DNA from: CAYLUN01 sp964386865
Lineage (GTDB): Bacteria > Verrucomicrobiota > Kiritimatiellia > RFP12 > UBA1067
DNA length: 9,410 nucleotides
NCBI GenBank assembly: GCA_964386865.1
Contig: CAYLUN010000156.1
Location: 1-9,410, forward strand
Direction of reading: 5' to 3'
Position numbers and translations under genes: made by a program. Positions 1-5,535 of the stretch are shown piece by piece. How positions within the stretch are numbered: the first letter of the stretch is position 1; each line of letters starts with the position of its first letter. The notes beneath the pieces were generated by a model. It was given only the letters and a program-made list of their open reading frames with translations, did not search any database and was not told where the DNA came from.

Positions 1-9
1 TTTTATATC

Positions 10-192
10 TTAGCAAGTCCGTTTTGCTGTCCAGCACATGGGGAGCGCCTCATGGAGCGTCTCCCGGGCCAAAATAGCCGCACGCCGATACGTGTTAAAC
101 GTCACAAAGTAGAATGGCCGCACGCCGGGAGAGAGCGTCGTTAAGCGTGGCGGACGATGCCGGCTAGCCCTCGCGTCATGGCTTTCGCACAT
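10..192 (-). pseudogene. N-terminal fragment of a REP-associated tyrosine transposase (RAYT, Y1/IS200-like)
   Basis: The 60-residue frame carries RPPRLTTLSPGVRPFYFVTF followed by NTYRRAAILARETLHEA, which resembles the first beta strand and following helix of Y1_Tnp-type RAYT transposases (typical core FVTF-x-TYRR). In the intact family an HUH (His-x-His) metal motif follows at about residue 65-75 and the catalytic Tyr lies further downstream. Here homology stops near residue 50 and an in-frame TAA ends the frame at 10-12, so both catalytic motifs are missing. The ATG at 190-192 is preceded by AAGGAG (200-205) with a 7-nt spacer, so the start region is intact and the break is at the 3' end. 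REP-like hairpins lie directly upstream (221-441), the usual setting of a RAYT gene. The last ~35 bases toward the window edge are AT-rich, unlike the rest, suggesting a junction with foreign or rearranged DNA. Family call by recall of motif, not by search. Confidence 0.6.
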
Positions 193-220
193 AAACTCTC
201 TCCTTCCTGCCAGCGACTAT

Positions 221-246
221 CTCCGCCGACACAGCGGCGGAGCTAC
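221..246 (-). repeat. REP hairpin B1
   Basis: On the minus strand: foot GTAG (243-246), stem CTCCGCCG, loop CTGTGT, closing stem CGGCGGAG. The 8-bp stem is perfect. The base preceding the extended foot differs from its sister copies (TTGTAG instead of CTGTAG). Confidence 0.8.
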
Positions 247-283
247 AACGCTTCGCACGCCCATCTCGCGCCGTTACATCTCC

Positions 284-309
284 CTCCGCCGACACAGCGG
301 CGGAGCTAC
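284..309 (-). repeat. REP hairpin B2
   Basis: Identical to B1 in stem and loop: minus-strand GTAG foot (306-309), 8-bp perfect stem CTCCGCCG/CGGCGGAG, loop CTGTGT. It lies 63 nt from B1, with a conserved linker (about 247-283 compared with 310-345). Confidence 0.8.
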
Positions 310-345
310 AGCGCTTCGCACGCCCATCTCGCGCCTTTCGTCTCC

Positions 346-371
346 CTCCGCCGACGCAGCGGCGGAGCTAC
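346..371 (-). repeat. REP hairpin B3
   Basis: Type-B stem (CTCCGCCG/CGGCGGAG) with minus-strand GTAG foot (368-371), but the loop reads CTGCGT, the loop of type-A units. It is the innermost B unit, adjoining the A units in opposite orientation. Confidence 0.8.
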
Positions 372-385
372 AGCCAATGGTCTCT

Positions 386-411
386 GTAGTTCCGGCGCTG
401 CGTCGCCGGAA
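386..411 (+). repeat. REP hairpin A1
   Basis: Plus-strand foot GTAG (386-389), stem TTCCGGCG, loop CTGCGT, closing stem CGCCGGAA, perfect over 8 bp. Compared with type B, stem positions 1 and 6 are changed and both are compensated on the other arm. Confidence 0.8.
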
Positions 412-415
412 ATCT

Positions 416-441
416 GTAGCAACGGCGCTGCGTCGCCGGAA
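416..441 (+). repeat. Degenerate REP hairpin A2
   Basis: A 30-nt tandem copy of A1 with foot GTAG (416-419), but the 5' arm reads CAACGGCG while the 3' arm stays CGCCGGAA. Only the inner five pairs (CGGCG/CGCCG) remain. It ends 10 bases from the stop codon of the glycoside hydrolase. Confidence 0.65.
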
Positions 442-451
442 ATCGGCGTGC

Positions 452-3130
452 TCATTCTCTCACGATCTCATACAGCATGCGCGCGCCGTCCGCGCCGGCC
501 ACCGACGCGGTGAAGCGCAACGATCCGCCTTCGACCTTCGACGCGAGCTTCTCCAGCCGCCGCCCGTTGGTCGCAAGCGCGTAGACGGCACAGGCCTCGG
601 ACGACTTCAACGACAGCGCGACCTCCGCCTGGCCCGTGCGCACGAGATGCGGCAGCTTGCCCGCGGAGAGCAGCGTCTTGCGGGCGCGCTCGGCGTACTT
701 CACGTCCGTGTTCTGCACGTCGGTCAGGTGCGTCAGCAGCAGCCGCGCGCTCGTCGCCACAGGCTCGCTGTCCAGCGCGCTCACCCAGACCGTCGCGGGC
801 GCGCCGGACACGGTGAACGTGAGCGGCCCCGCGCGCACCTCGCCCGACTCCGCGAAGCCGCCGACCGTGCGCGCCGTGGTGATCGTGAACGCGCCGCGCC
901 CCTGATCCATGGCGAGCGCCCCGACCGCATTCGTGAGCGGCGCGAAAACGGCCGCCGCGTTGGACGCATACGCCTCGCCGAACGGCACCAGGCGCCAGCC
1001 GGACGCCGCCGCATCAGCCCCGTGCGTGGCGACGCGCGCGTGCCACGCGGCCGCGCTCCACTCCGGCGAGGTGCGCGTCACGTTCGCCTTCAGCCCGCCG
1101 ACCTCGCCCGGCGGCAGCGCAATCGCGACCTTCTCCGTTGCGGGCGCGAGGTCGCCGCGCAGGAAAAGGCAAATCGAGGCGCGCTCCGAGGCCTGCGCCA
1201 GCGGGTCGGTCGAAACGTCGAAGTAGCTCATCGCGCCCTGGCCGTCGAGCATGTTCTCCAGCCGGTGCGAGTAGGCGAAGCGCCAGATCGCGCTCCAGTC
1301 CTGCAGCGCGCCCATCGCGCCGGTGAGGATGCCGCCCACGCCGCGGAACATGCCGGGCGCGGAGAAGTTGAACTCCGAGACCGTGAAGGGCTTGTCGGCC
1401 AGGCGCGTGAAGGCCACGCCGCACGGCGTGCGGCAACCGGTGCGCAGCGGGTTCTCGTTGCCGCAGCGGCTCGGCAGCGACCACCGCTTCTCGAGGAAGC
1501 TCGGGTGGTCCACGTAGAAGTGGTCGTCCACGTAGTCGTAGACCGTCTGGCGCACGGGCTGCAGCGGCACGTAGTGCGAGCCGCAGTTGTAGTTCGAGAC
1601 CAGCGCGCGGCAGCCGATCTCGTCGCGCAGGAAGGTCTTCATGCGGGCCACGGTCTTCGCCTCGGTGTCGGCGATGAAGAGCGCCACCGCCGAGCCCGCC
1701 TGGCCGCTCATCGAGGTCGGCATCGCGTCGGGGATCTCCGCGAAGGCCGGGTCTTTCGCACGCTTCTCTTTCAGCCACGCCAGCCACGCGGCCTGCATCT
1801 GCGGCGTCTCGCGAGCCTCCTTCATCGCGTAGCCGATCGAGCCTTCGTTGACCATCGCGATGAACGGCATGCCCGGCTCATCCGCGTAGCGGCGGCCGGT
1901 GTGCGGATTCACGTGCGCCAGGAAGGCTTTGGCGAAGGCCGCCCAGTTCTGGTAGGCGGGCTCGTAAACCATGACCAGCGCCTTGAAGATGTTCTTGTCC
2001 ATCGGGTCGTCGCGCGCGATGCCGATGTGCCTCCACGTCACCACGCGCGACACGTAGAGGTCGGTCGTCACGTAGAGCCCGCGCCTGATGCAGGCCGCCA
2101 CGAAGCTGTCGAGCTTGGCCAGTTGCTCGGGGTTCAGCGTGAGCCCGTCCTTGCTGCCCTGCACGCAGCCCTGATCGTAGTGGTGCACGCGGATGCTGTT
2201 ATAGCCCAGCCGCACGAGCCGCTCGGCGAGCTGCTCGGCCTGCTCCGGGGAGGGGAAGTTGGCGGTGCTGCAGAAGTTGACGCCGTAGAAGCGCTGCGAC
2301 ACGCCGGGCTTGTTCTCGAACTCGAAGTGCGGGCCTTTGGACAGCAGCCAGCCGTGCTTGCCGGCGGGCGCGTCGACGTTGGCGATCGTGGAGAAGTCGA
2401 GCGCCGAGCCCGGTTCGATCTCCTTCTCGTAGTTGAGCGCCACCCACTCCGAGTCGGCCTTGAGCGTCACTGGCCGGTCATACGCGACCGTCAGTGGCTC
2501 GTGCGACGTGAGCGTGAAGGCCACGCGCAGCGGCGCGCCGGCCGTGTATTTGCGCTCGCCGTTGTTGCCGAGGCGGAAGGCGAAAGTGTCGCCCCACTTG
2601 CGGTCGTCCTGAATCAGCACCGGCGTCGGCGCGTCGAACACGAAGACCAGCCGCTCCGGGGGCGCGCCTGGCACCTCGACCTCCAGCCGGCGCGCCGAAC
2701 CGCTGAACACCGAGGTGTTGCCGAACGTCGCGGGAAACACGCCCGCCTTGCCGTCGGCCTTCCACGCCGCGCCCGCCACTTTCTTTGCGGGCAGCCTGAA
2801 ATTGACGAACAGCCCATTCAGCGTCATATCGGCCTTGGGCGTGAAGGTGTAGGCCGCACGCACCGCGCCGGACTCGGCCTGCGTGACTTCGGCCAGCCCC
2901 GCCACGGTCTCTTTCTCCGACGCGACCAGCTTGAACGCGCAGGCGCCCTTCGCATCGGGGAACGCCGTGCCGCTGCCGCTCACGCTCTTCGTCCAGCCCG
3001 CCGTATACAGGCAGCCCTGCACCTCGACCGCGGGCGACGCCACTTTCAGCGAGCCGCCCATGCTCAACACCGCTTCCCCACACAGCCCCGCCAGCGGCAG
3101 CAACCCCAATGCCACAATCCAAGCTCTCAT
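452..3130 (-). CDS. Secreted clan GH-A (GH5-like) glycoside hydrolase
   Basis: An 892-residue protein. Residues 1-20 (MRAWIVALGLLPLAGLCGEA) look like a Sec signal peptide; the Leu before Cys17 argues against a lipobox. Residues ~25-230 are a beta-rich N-terminal region. Residues ~275-640 look like a (beta/alpha)8 clan GH-A catalytic domain: NSIRVHHYD (311-319, strand 2), MVNEG with putative acid/base Glu429 at the end of strand 4, DDHFYVDHP (535-543, strand 6 His/Tyr), and FTVSEFNF with putative nucleophile Glu586 at strand 7. The C-terminal ~250 residues are beta-rich. The protein is probably exported and hydrolyses a polysaccharide or oligosaccharide; the substrate is not readable from sequence. 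Start chosen at ATG 3130 because the signal peptide begins there and a G-run (3137-3142) lies 6 nt upstream. An upstream in-frame ATG at 3178 would prepend a polar leader and is less likely. It follows nfo by 85 nt. GH5 itself is unproven; another GH-A family is possible. Confidence 0.82.
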   Translation of the reverse strand: MRAWIVALGLLPLAGLCGEAVLSMGGSLKVASPAVEVQGCLYTAGWTKSVSGSGTAFPDAKGACAFKLVASEKETVAGLAEVTQAESGAVRAAYTFTPKADMTLNGLFVNFRLPAKKVAGAAWKADGKAGVFPATFGNTSVFSGSARRLEVEVPGAPPERLVFVFDAPTPVLIQDDRKWGDTFAFRLGNNGERKYTAGAPLRVAFTLTSHEPLTVAYDRPVTLKADSEWVALNYEKEIEPGSALDFSTIANVDAPAGKHGWLLSKGPHFEFENKPGVSQRFYGVNFCSTANFPSPEQAEQLAERLVRLGYNSIRVHHYDQGCVQGSKDGLTLNPEQLAKLDSFVAACIRRGLYVTTDLYVSRVVTWRHIGIARDDPMDKNIFKALVMVYEPAYQNWAAFAKAFLAHVNPHTGRRYADEPGMPFIAMVNEGSIGYAMKEARETPQMQAAWLAWLKEKRAKDPAFAEIPDAMPTSMSGQAGSAVALFIADTEAKTVARMKTFLRDEIGCRALVSNYNCGSHYVPLQPVRQTVYDYVDDHFYVDHPSFLEKRWSLPSRCGNENPLRTGCRTPCGVAFTRLADKPFTVSEFNFSAPGMFRGVGGILTGAMGALQDWSAIWRFAYSHRLENMLDGQGAMSYFDVSTDPLAQASERASICLFLRGDLAPATEKVAIALPPGEVGGLKANVTRTSPEWSAAAWHARVATHGADAAASGWRLVPFGEAYASNAAAVFAPLTNAVGALAMDQGRGAFTITTARTVGGFAESGEVRAGPLTFTVSGAPATVWVSALDSEPVATSARLLLTHLTDVQNTDVKYAERARKTLLSAGKLPHLVRTGQAEVALSLKSSEACAVYALATNGRRLEKLASKVEGGSLRFTASVAGADGARMLYEIVRE

Positions 3131-3186
3131 CGCAATCCCCCCAATAGATCGGGTTAGCACCGGGGCCTGCCCCTGCATTTTCTCCG

Positions 3187-3200
3187 CGCTCTCCGCTCTC
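3187..3200. repeat. Short 7-nt direct repeat in the nfo-GH gap
   Basis: Two tandem copies of CGCTCTC lie in the 85-base gap (3131-3215), inside a pyrimidine-rich tract on the plus strand (about 3177-3205). The 7-nt period matches the repeats in and upstream of the permease, but two copies could be chance. The same gap holds a small inverted repeat (GGGGC/GCCCC, 3162-3173) with only a 2-nt loop. No convincing promoter is visible, so nfo and the hydrolase may be cotranscribed. Confidence 0.35.
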
Positions 3201-3215
3201 TGCGTGAGACACGTT

Positions 3216-4058
3216 TCATTGCGCCATCGCCATCAGCTGCTGGATCTCCTGCGCCCAGATCTCCTCGTTGGGCGTCTCCAGCACCAGCGGCATATTCTCA
3301 AACCGCTTGTCCGTCATGATACATTTGAAGACGTCGATGCCCAGCAGGCCCGCGCCGAGCGATTCGTGCCTGTCCACGTGCGAGTTGAGCCCCACCTTGG
3401 AGTCATTCACGTGCAGGCCGCGCAGGTACGTCATGCCGACCGTCTGGTCGAAGTGCTCCATTGTTTTCAGAAAGCCGTCGCGCGTGCGGATGTCGAAGCC
3501 CGCCGCGAAGGTGTGCATGGTGTCGAGACAGACACCGACGCGCGACTTGTCCTCCACGCCGTCAATCATGGCCTTAATCTCTTCGAAGACGGAGCCGAGG
3601 TTGCCGCCGCTGCCGGCCGTGTTCTCGATCACCACCGACACGCCCGCCGTCTCGGCCAGCGCGGCGTTGATCGACTTTGCGACGCGGTCGCACGCCTCCT
3701 GCGGCGTGATCAGGCGCAGGTGGCTGCCGGGGTGCAGGTTCAGCTTGTCGAGGCCGAGCGCCATGCAGCGCCGCAGCTCGTCCAAGAGCGCGGCCATCGA
3801 CTTCGCGTGCGCGGCCTCGTCGGGGTTCGCGAGGTTGATGAGGTAGCCCGCGTGCGGCAGCACCTGCCCCGCAGTGTAGCCGTCGGCCTTCATCTGCGCC
3901 TTGAACGCCGCAATGTCCGCCGCCGCGTAGGGCGCGGCCGTCCACTGGCGCTGGTTCTTGACGAACAGGCCGAAGCCCGTCGCCCCCAGCGCCTTGGCAT
4001 TCTTGGGCGCGTTCGCCACGCCGCCCCCGATTGACACATGCGGCCCGATGAAATACAT
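3216..4058 (-). CDS. nfo: Endonuclease IV (AP endonuclease, family 2)
   Basis: A 280-residue cytoplasmic DNA-repair enzyme that cuts the backbone 5' to abasic sites in base-excision repair. It is a TIM barrel with three zinc ions. All nine metal ligands known from E. coli Nfo are present at the same residue numbers: His69, His109 (NLHPGSH), Glu145 (VIENTAG), Asp179 and His182 (CLDTMH), His216 (LHVNDSK), Asp229 and His231 (VDRH), Glu261 (VLET). Length is close to E. coli's 285. The start is ATG 4058, since the conserved barrel begins at MYFIGPHVSIGGG and AAAGGAGG lies 4 nt upstream (4063-4070). A longer frame reaching 4163 would overlap prmC and has no homologous content. The gene follows prmC by 40 nt, with a REP-like palindrome between, and probably shares its transcript. 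No sign of decay. Confidence 0.97.
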   Translation of the reverse strand: MYFIGPHVSIGGGVANAPKNAKALGATGFGLFVKNQRQWTAAPYAAADIAAFKAQMKADGYTAGQVLPHAGYLINLANPDEAAHAKSMAALLDELRRCMALGLDKLNLHPGSHLRLITPQEACDRVAKSINAALAETAGVSVVIENTAGSGGNLGSVFEEIKAMIDGVEDKSRVGVCLDTMHTFAAGFDIRTRDGFLKTMEHFDQTVGMTYLRGLHVNDSKVGLNSHVDRHESLGAGLLGIDVFKCIMTDKRFENMPLVLETPNEEIWAQEIQQLMAMAQ

Positions 4059-4062
4059 GAAT

Positions 4063-4070
4063 CCTCCTTT
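4063..4070 (-). promoter_or_regulatory. Strong Shine-Dalgarno site of nfo
   Basis: The minus strand reads AAAGGAGG followed by ATTC and the ATG. This near-perfect anti-16S match decides the nfo start. It begins 8 bases downstream of the palindrome at 4079-4098, so nfo can have its own efficient initiation even if the hairpin forms in the message. Confidence 0.85.
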
Positions 4071-4078
4071 GAGAGCAC

Positions 4079-4102
4079 GGGCGCGGCATGCCGCGCCCCT
4101 AC
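4079..4102 (-). repeat. REP-like hairpin, type C, overlapping the prmC stop
   Basis: On the minus strand a GTAG (4099-4102) is followed by a perfect 20-nt palindrome (4079-4098): arm GGGCGCGG, centre CATG, arm CCGCGCCC. The GTAG-foot-plus-8-bp-stem plan is the same as in types A and B, but the stem is unrelated in sequence. The TAG of the foot is the stop codon of prmC. There is no U-tract after the hairpin, so an intrinsic terminator is unlikely. It could act as a transcript-stability or attenuation hairpin between prmC and nfo. Confidence 0.65.
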
Positions 4103-4968
4103 ACGCTCTGCACGCCCGTCGCAAACCGATCCCGGCCCGCGTAATCCTTGACGATGGCCACATCCGTAAACCCGTATTCGTCGAGCATGTCGCGCAGCGC
4201 GGGCCCCTGCTCGTCGCCGATCTCGAAGAAGACGCCGCCGCCGGGCTTGAGCACCATCACCGCGTCGAGCAGCAGGGCGCGGTAGACGTTCAGGCCGTCC
4301 GGCCCGCCGTCCAGCGCGAGCCGCGGCTCGTGGTCGCGGATGTGCGGCGCGAGCCCGTCCACGACGTGCGACGGAATGTAGGGCGGGTTCGAGACCAGCA
4401 CGTCCACGCTCGCGGGGTCGAACTCGCCGCACCCGTCGCTGTCGGCGAACAGCACGCGTCCGTCGAGGCCCGCGAACGCCGCGTTCTCCCGGGCCAGCTC
4501 CAGCGCCTCGGCGCTGATGTCGAGCCCCACGAACACGCCGTCGCGCAGCTCCTGCGCGAGGCTCAGGATGATGCAGCCGGTGCCCGTGCCGACATCGACG
4601 ACAAGCGGCTTGCCGGCCTGCCGCACCTGCGGCGACTTGAGCACGAGGTCAACCAGCTGCTCGGTCTCGGGACGGGGAATCAGCGCGCGGCGGTCGACCT
4701 TGAGCGTCAGCCGGCGAAAATCCCACTGGCCGAGCACGTACTGCACGGGCTCGCCCTTGGCTACGCGCTGCAGGCCGCGCCGCAGCGCATCGACCAGTCG
4801 CTCCTCCGGAACGGTGTCGAGATGACGGTACAGATCGAGGCGGCCGCACTTGAACAGGCGCGAGGCCAGCAGCTCGCACGCCACGCGCGCGTCGGGCACC
4901 CCCTGCTTGGCGAGAAAGGCATCCCCCAAAGCGATCAGCTCGCGGAGAGTTTTCGGTTGACCTGACAT
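4099..4968 (-). CDS. prmC: Peptide chain release factor N5-glutamine methyltransferase
   Basis: A 289-residue cytoplasmic enzyme that uses S-adenosylmethionine to methylate the Gln of the GGQ motif in release factors, supporting efficient translation termination. Visible: an N-terminal helical domain (~1-95), LIPRPETE (96-103), SAM-binding motif VVDVGTGTGC (123-132), acidic GLDIS (148-152), and the hallmark NPPY (194-197), which binds the target glutamine. Length agrees with E. coli PrmC (277). Start is placed at ATG 4968, with a G-run (4972-4977) just upstream; a TTG 36 nt further upstream is possible but lies in repeat sequence. The gene is not adjacent to prfA, its frequent partner; its upstream neighbour is the DUF3127 gene across a REP cluster. 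The stop codon is supplied by a REP-like foot (4099-4102). Confidence 0.95.
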   Translation of the reverse strand: MSGQPKTLRELIALGDAFLAKQGVPDARVACELLASRLFKCGRLDLYRHLDTVPEERLVDALRRGLQRVAKGEPVQYVLGQWDFRRLTLKVDRRALIPRPETEQLVDLVLKSPQVRQAGKPLVVDVGTGTGCIILSLAQELRDGVFVGLDISAEALELARENAAFAGLDGRVLFADSDGCGEFDPASVDVLVSNPPYIPSHVVDGLAPHIRDHEPRLALDGGPDGLNVYRALLLDAVMVLKPGGGVFFEIGDEQGPALRDMLDEYGFTDVAIVKDYAGRDRFATGVQSV

Positions 4969-5019
4969 TCGCCCCCCATCCACCGGCACAGCAGCGCCTC
5001 GCAAGTCGCGGCGTCGCCT

Positions 5020-5045
5020 GTAGTTCCGGCGCTGCGCCGCCGGAA
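5020..5045 (+). repeat. REP hairpin A3
   Basis: Plus-strand foot GTAG (5020-5023), stem TTCCGGCG, loop CTGCGC, closing stem CGCCGGAA; perfect 8-bp stem. Confidence 0.8.
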
Positions 5046-5084
5046 TCCGCGCGTCGCACGCCCCGTCGCAATCCTGTCGCCCGC

Positions 5085-5110
5085 CTCCGCCGACACAGCG
5101 GCGGAGCTAC
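5085..5110 (-). repeat. REP hairpin B4
   Basis: Minus-strand foot GTAG (5107-5110), stem CTCCGCCG, loop CTGTGT, closing stem CGGCGGAG. Identical in stem and loop to B1 and B2 nearly 5 kb away. Confidence 0.8.
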
Positions 5111-5137
5111 AGCGCCTCTCACGTCGCGGCGTCGCCT

Positions 5138-5163
5138 GTAGTTCCGGCGCTGCTCCGCCGGAA
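5138..5163 (+). repeat. REP hairpin A4
   Basis: Plus-strand foot GTAG (5138-5141), stem TTCCGGCG, loop CTGCTC, closing stem CGCCGGAA. It differs from A3 only in the loop; the stem is unchanged. Confidence 0.8.
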
Positions 5164-5190
5164 TCCGCGCCGGCCCTGCACCTCGCGTCA

Positions 5191-5535
5191 TCAGAACGGC
5201 GTCGGGTCGTCCGGCGGCGACGGCGGCTCGGCGTCGTCGTAGGAGACCGTCGAGCCGTCGGCGTCCATCTTGTCGACCTTGAACGCCTGCAGGTCGACGT
5301 AATAGCGCTCTTTGTACTCGTTGCCCCGGATGCGGAAATCCACTTTGACGCGGTCGCCCACGGCCACGCGGTCGAGCAGCGCGCACTTTTCTTTCACGCA
5401 GACGAACTTGACGTCCTGCGGATAGTCGTCTTCCATGATCAGGACGAACTCGCGTTTGGTGAACCCGCTCGCGAACGACATGGGCTCGAACATCACCTTG
5501 ATCTTGCCGATCATCTCATACGTTGTGCCAGCCAT
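5191..5535 (-). CDS. DUF3127 protein, OB-fold-like, with an SSB-like C-terminal tail
   Basis: A 114-residue soluble protein. Residues ~6-90 fit the DUF3127 pattern: an opening GKIKVMFEP strand, FTKREFVLIMEDDYPQDVKF (25-44), DRVAVGDRVKVDFRIRG (55-71) and RYYVDLQAFKVDKM (77-90). Family members are common in Bacteroidota and resemble single-stranded-DNA-binding OB folds. The tail (92-114) is rich in Asp, Glu, Ser and Pro and ends DDPTPF, close to the acidic tip with terminal Pro-Phe by which SSB recruits repair and replication partners. A role in DNA metabolism is inferred; no activity is known to me. Start is ATG 5535, because AAGGA (5543-5547) is spaced 7 nt from it; a GTG at 5541 would lie too close to that site. 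prmC follows 222 nt downstream across the REP cluster. Confidence 0.85.
   Translation of the reverse strand: MAGTTYEMIGKIKVMFEPMSFASGFTKREFVLIMEDDYPQDVKFVCVKEKCALLDRVAVGDRVKVDFRIRGNEYKERYYVDLQAFKVDKMDADGSTVSYDDAEPPSPPDDPTPF

Larger units (their letters stand above)
221..441. repeat. REP/BIME-like hairpin cluster 1 (five GTAG-footed hairpins)
   Basis: This cluster fills most of the 259-base gap between the glycoside hydrolase stop and the RAYT fragment. It holds three type-B hairpins with the GTAG foot on the minus strand (221-246, 284-309, 346-371), then two type-A hairpins with the foot on the plus strand (386-411, 416-441). The first two B hairpins sit in near-identical tandem units of 63 and 62 nt (221-283 and 284-345) whose linkers are also repeated, and a third unit begins at 346. 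The A hairpins form a 30-nt tandem. The B and A groups are arranged head to head around 372-385. This layout matches bacterial interspersed mosaic elements, in which REP units of two types alternate in orientation. Confidence 0.8.
4992..5170. repeat. REP/BIME-like hairpin cluster 2 with a 118-bp offset duplication
   Basis: This fills the 222-base gap between the DUF3127 gene and prmC. Hairpins run A(+), B(-), A(+) at 5020-5045, 5085-5110 and 5138-5163. Segments 4992-5052 and 5110-5170 are direct repeats offset by 118 nt, matching at all but three positions by my count, so the cluster looks like one A-B unit plus a partial second copy. The left copy reaches to within about 25 nt of the prmC start, so the leader of prmC is largely repeat-derived. 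The right copy ends 20 nt from the DUF3127 stop. Confidence 0.8.

Noticed and set aside
221..441. CRISPR array
   Set aside because: The stretches between repeats are themselves repeated, the units occur in both orientations, and each unit is a GTAG-footed hairpin; there are no unique spacers or cas genes.
157..513. Plus-strand open frame spanning the repeat cluster
   Set aside because: Its apparent peptide repeats are only the translation of the 62-63-nt hairpin units, with no RBS or family resemblance.
3080..3130. Lipoprotein signal on the glycoside hydrolase
   Set aside because: The residues before Cys17 are Ala-Gly-Leu; Leu at -1 does not fit a lipobox, so ordinary Sec export is more likely.
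377..3157. A 926-codon open frame on the plus strand, antisense to the glycoside hydrolase
   Set aside because: Its translation is Arg/His/Ala-rich with no recognisable domain and mirrors the hydrolase codons. High GC at third positions creates long antisense frames, and the hydrolase has a signal peptide and catalytic motifs.
4079..4098. Intrinsic terminator after prmC
   Set aside because: No U-tract follows the palindrome on the minus strand, and nfo begins only about 20 nt further on.
3216..4163. Longer nfo starting at 4163
   Set aside because: The extension overlaps prmC and the hairpin, is not family-like, and the excellent Shine-Dalgarno site fixes the start at 4058.
4099..5004. Longer prmC starting at TTG 5004
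   Set aside because: The extra 12 residues are encoded by the edge of the REP cluster, while ATG 4968 has a G-rich site just upstream and fits family length.
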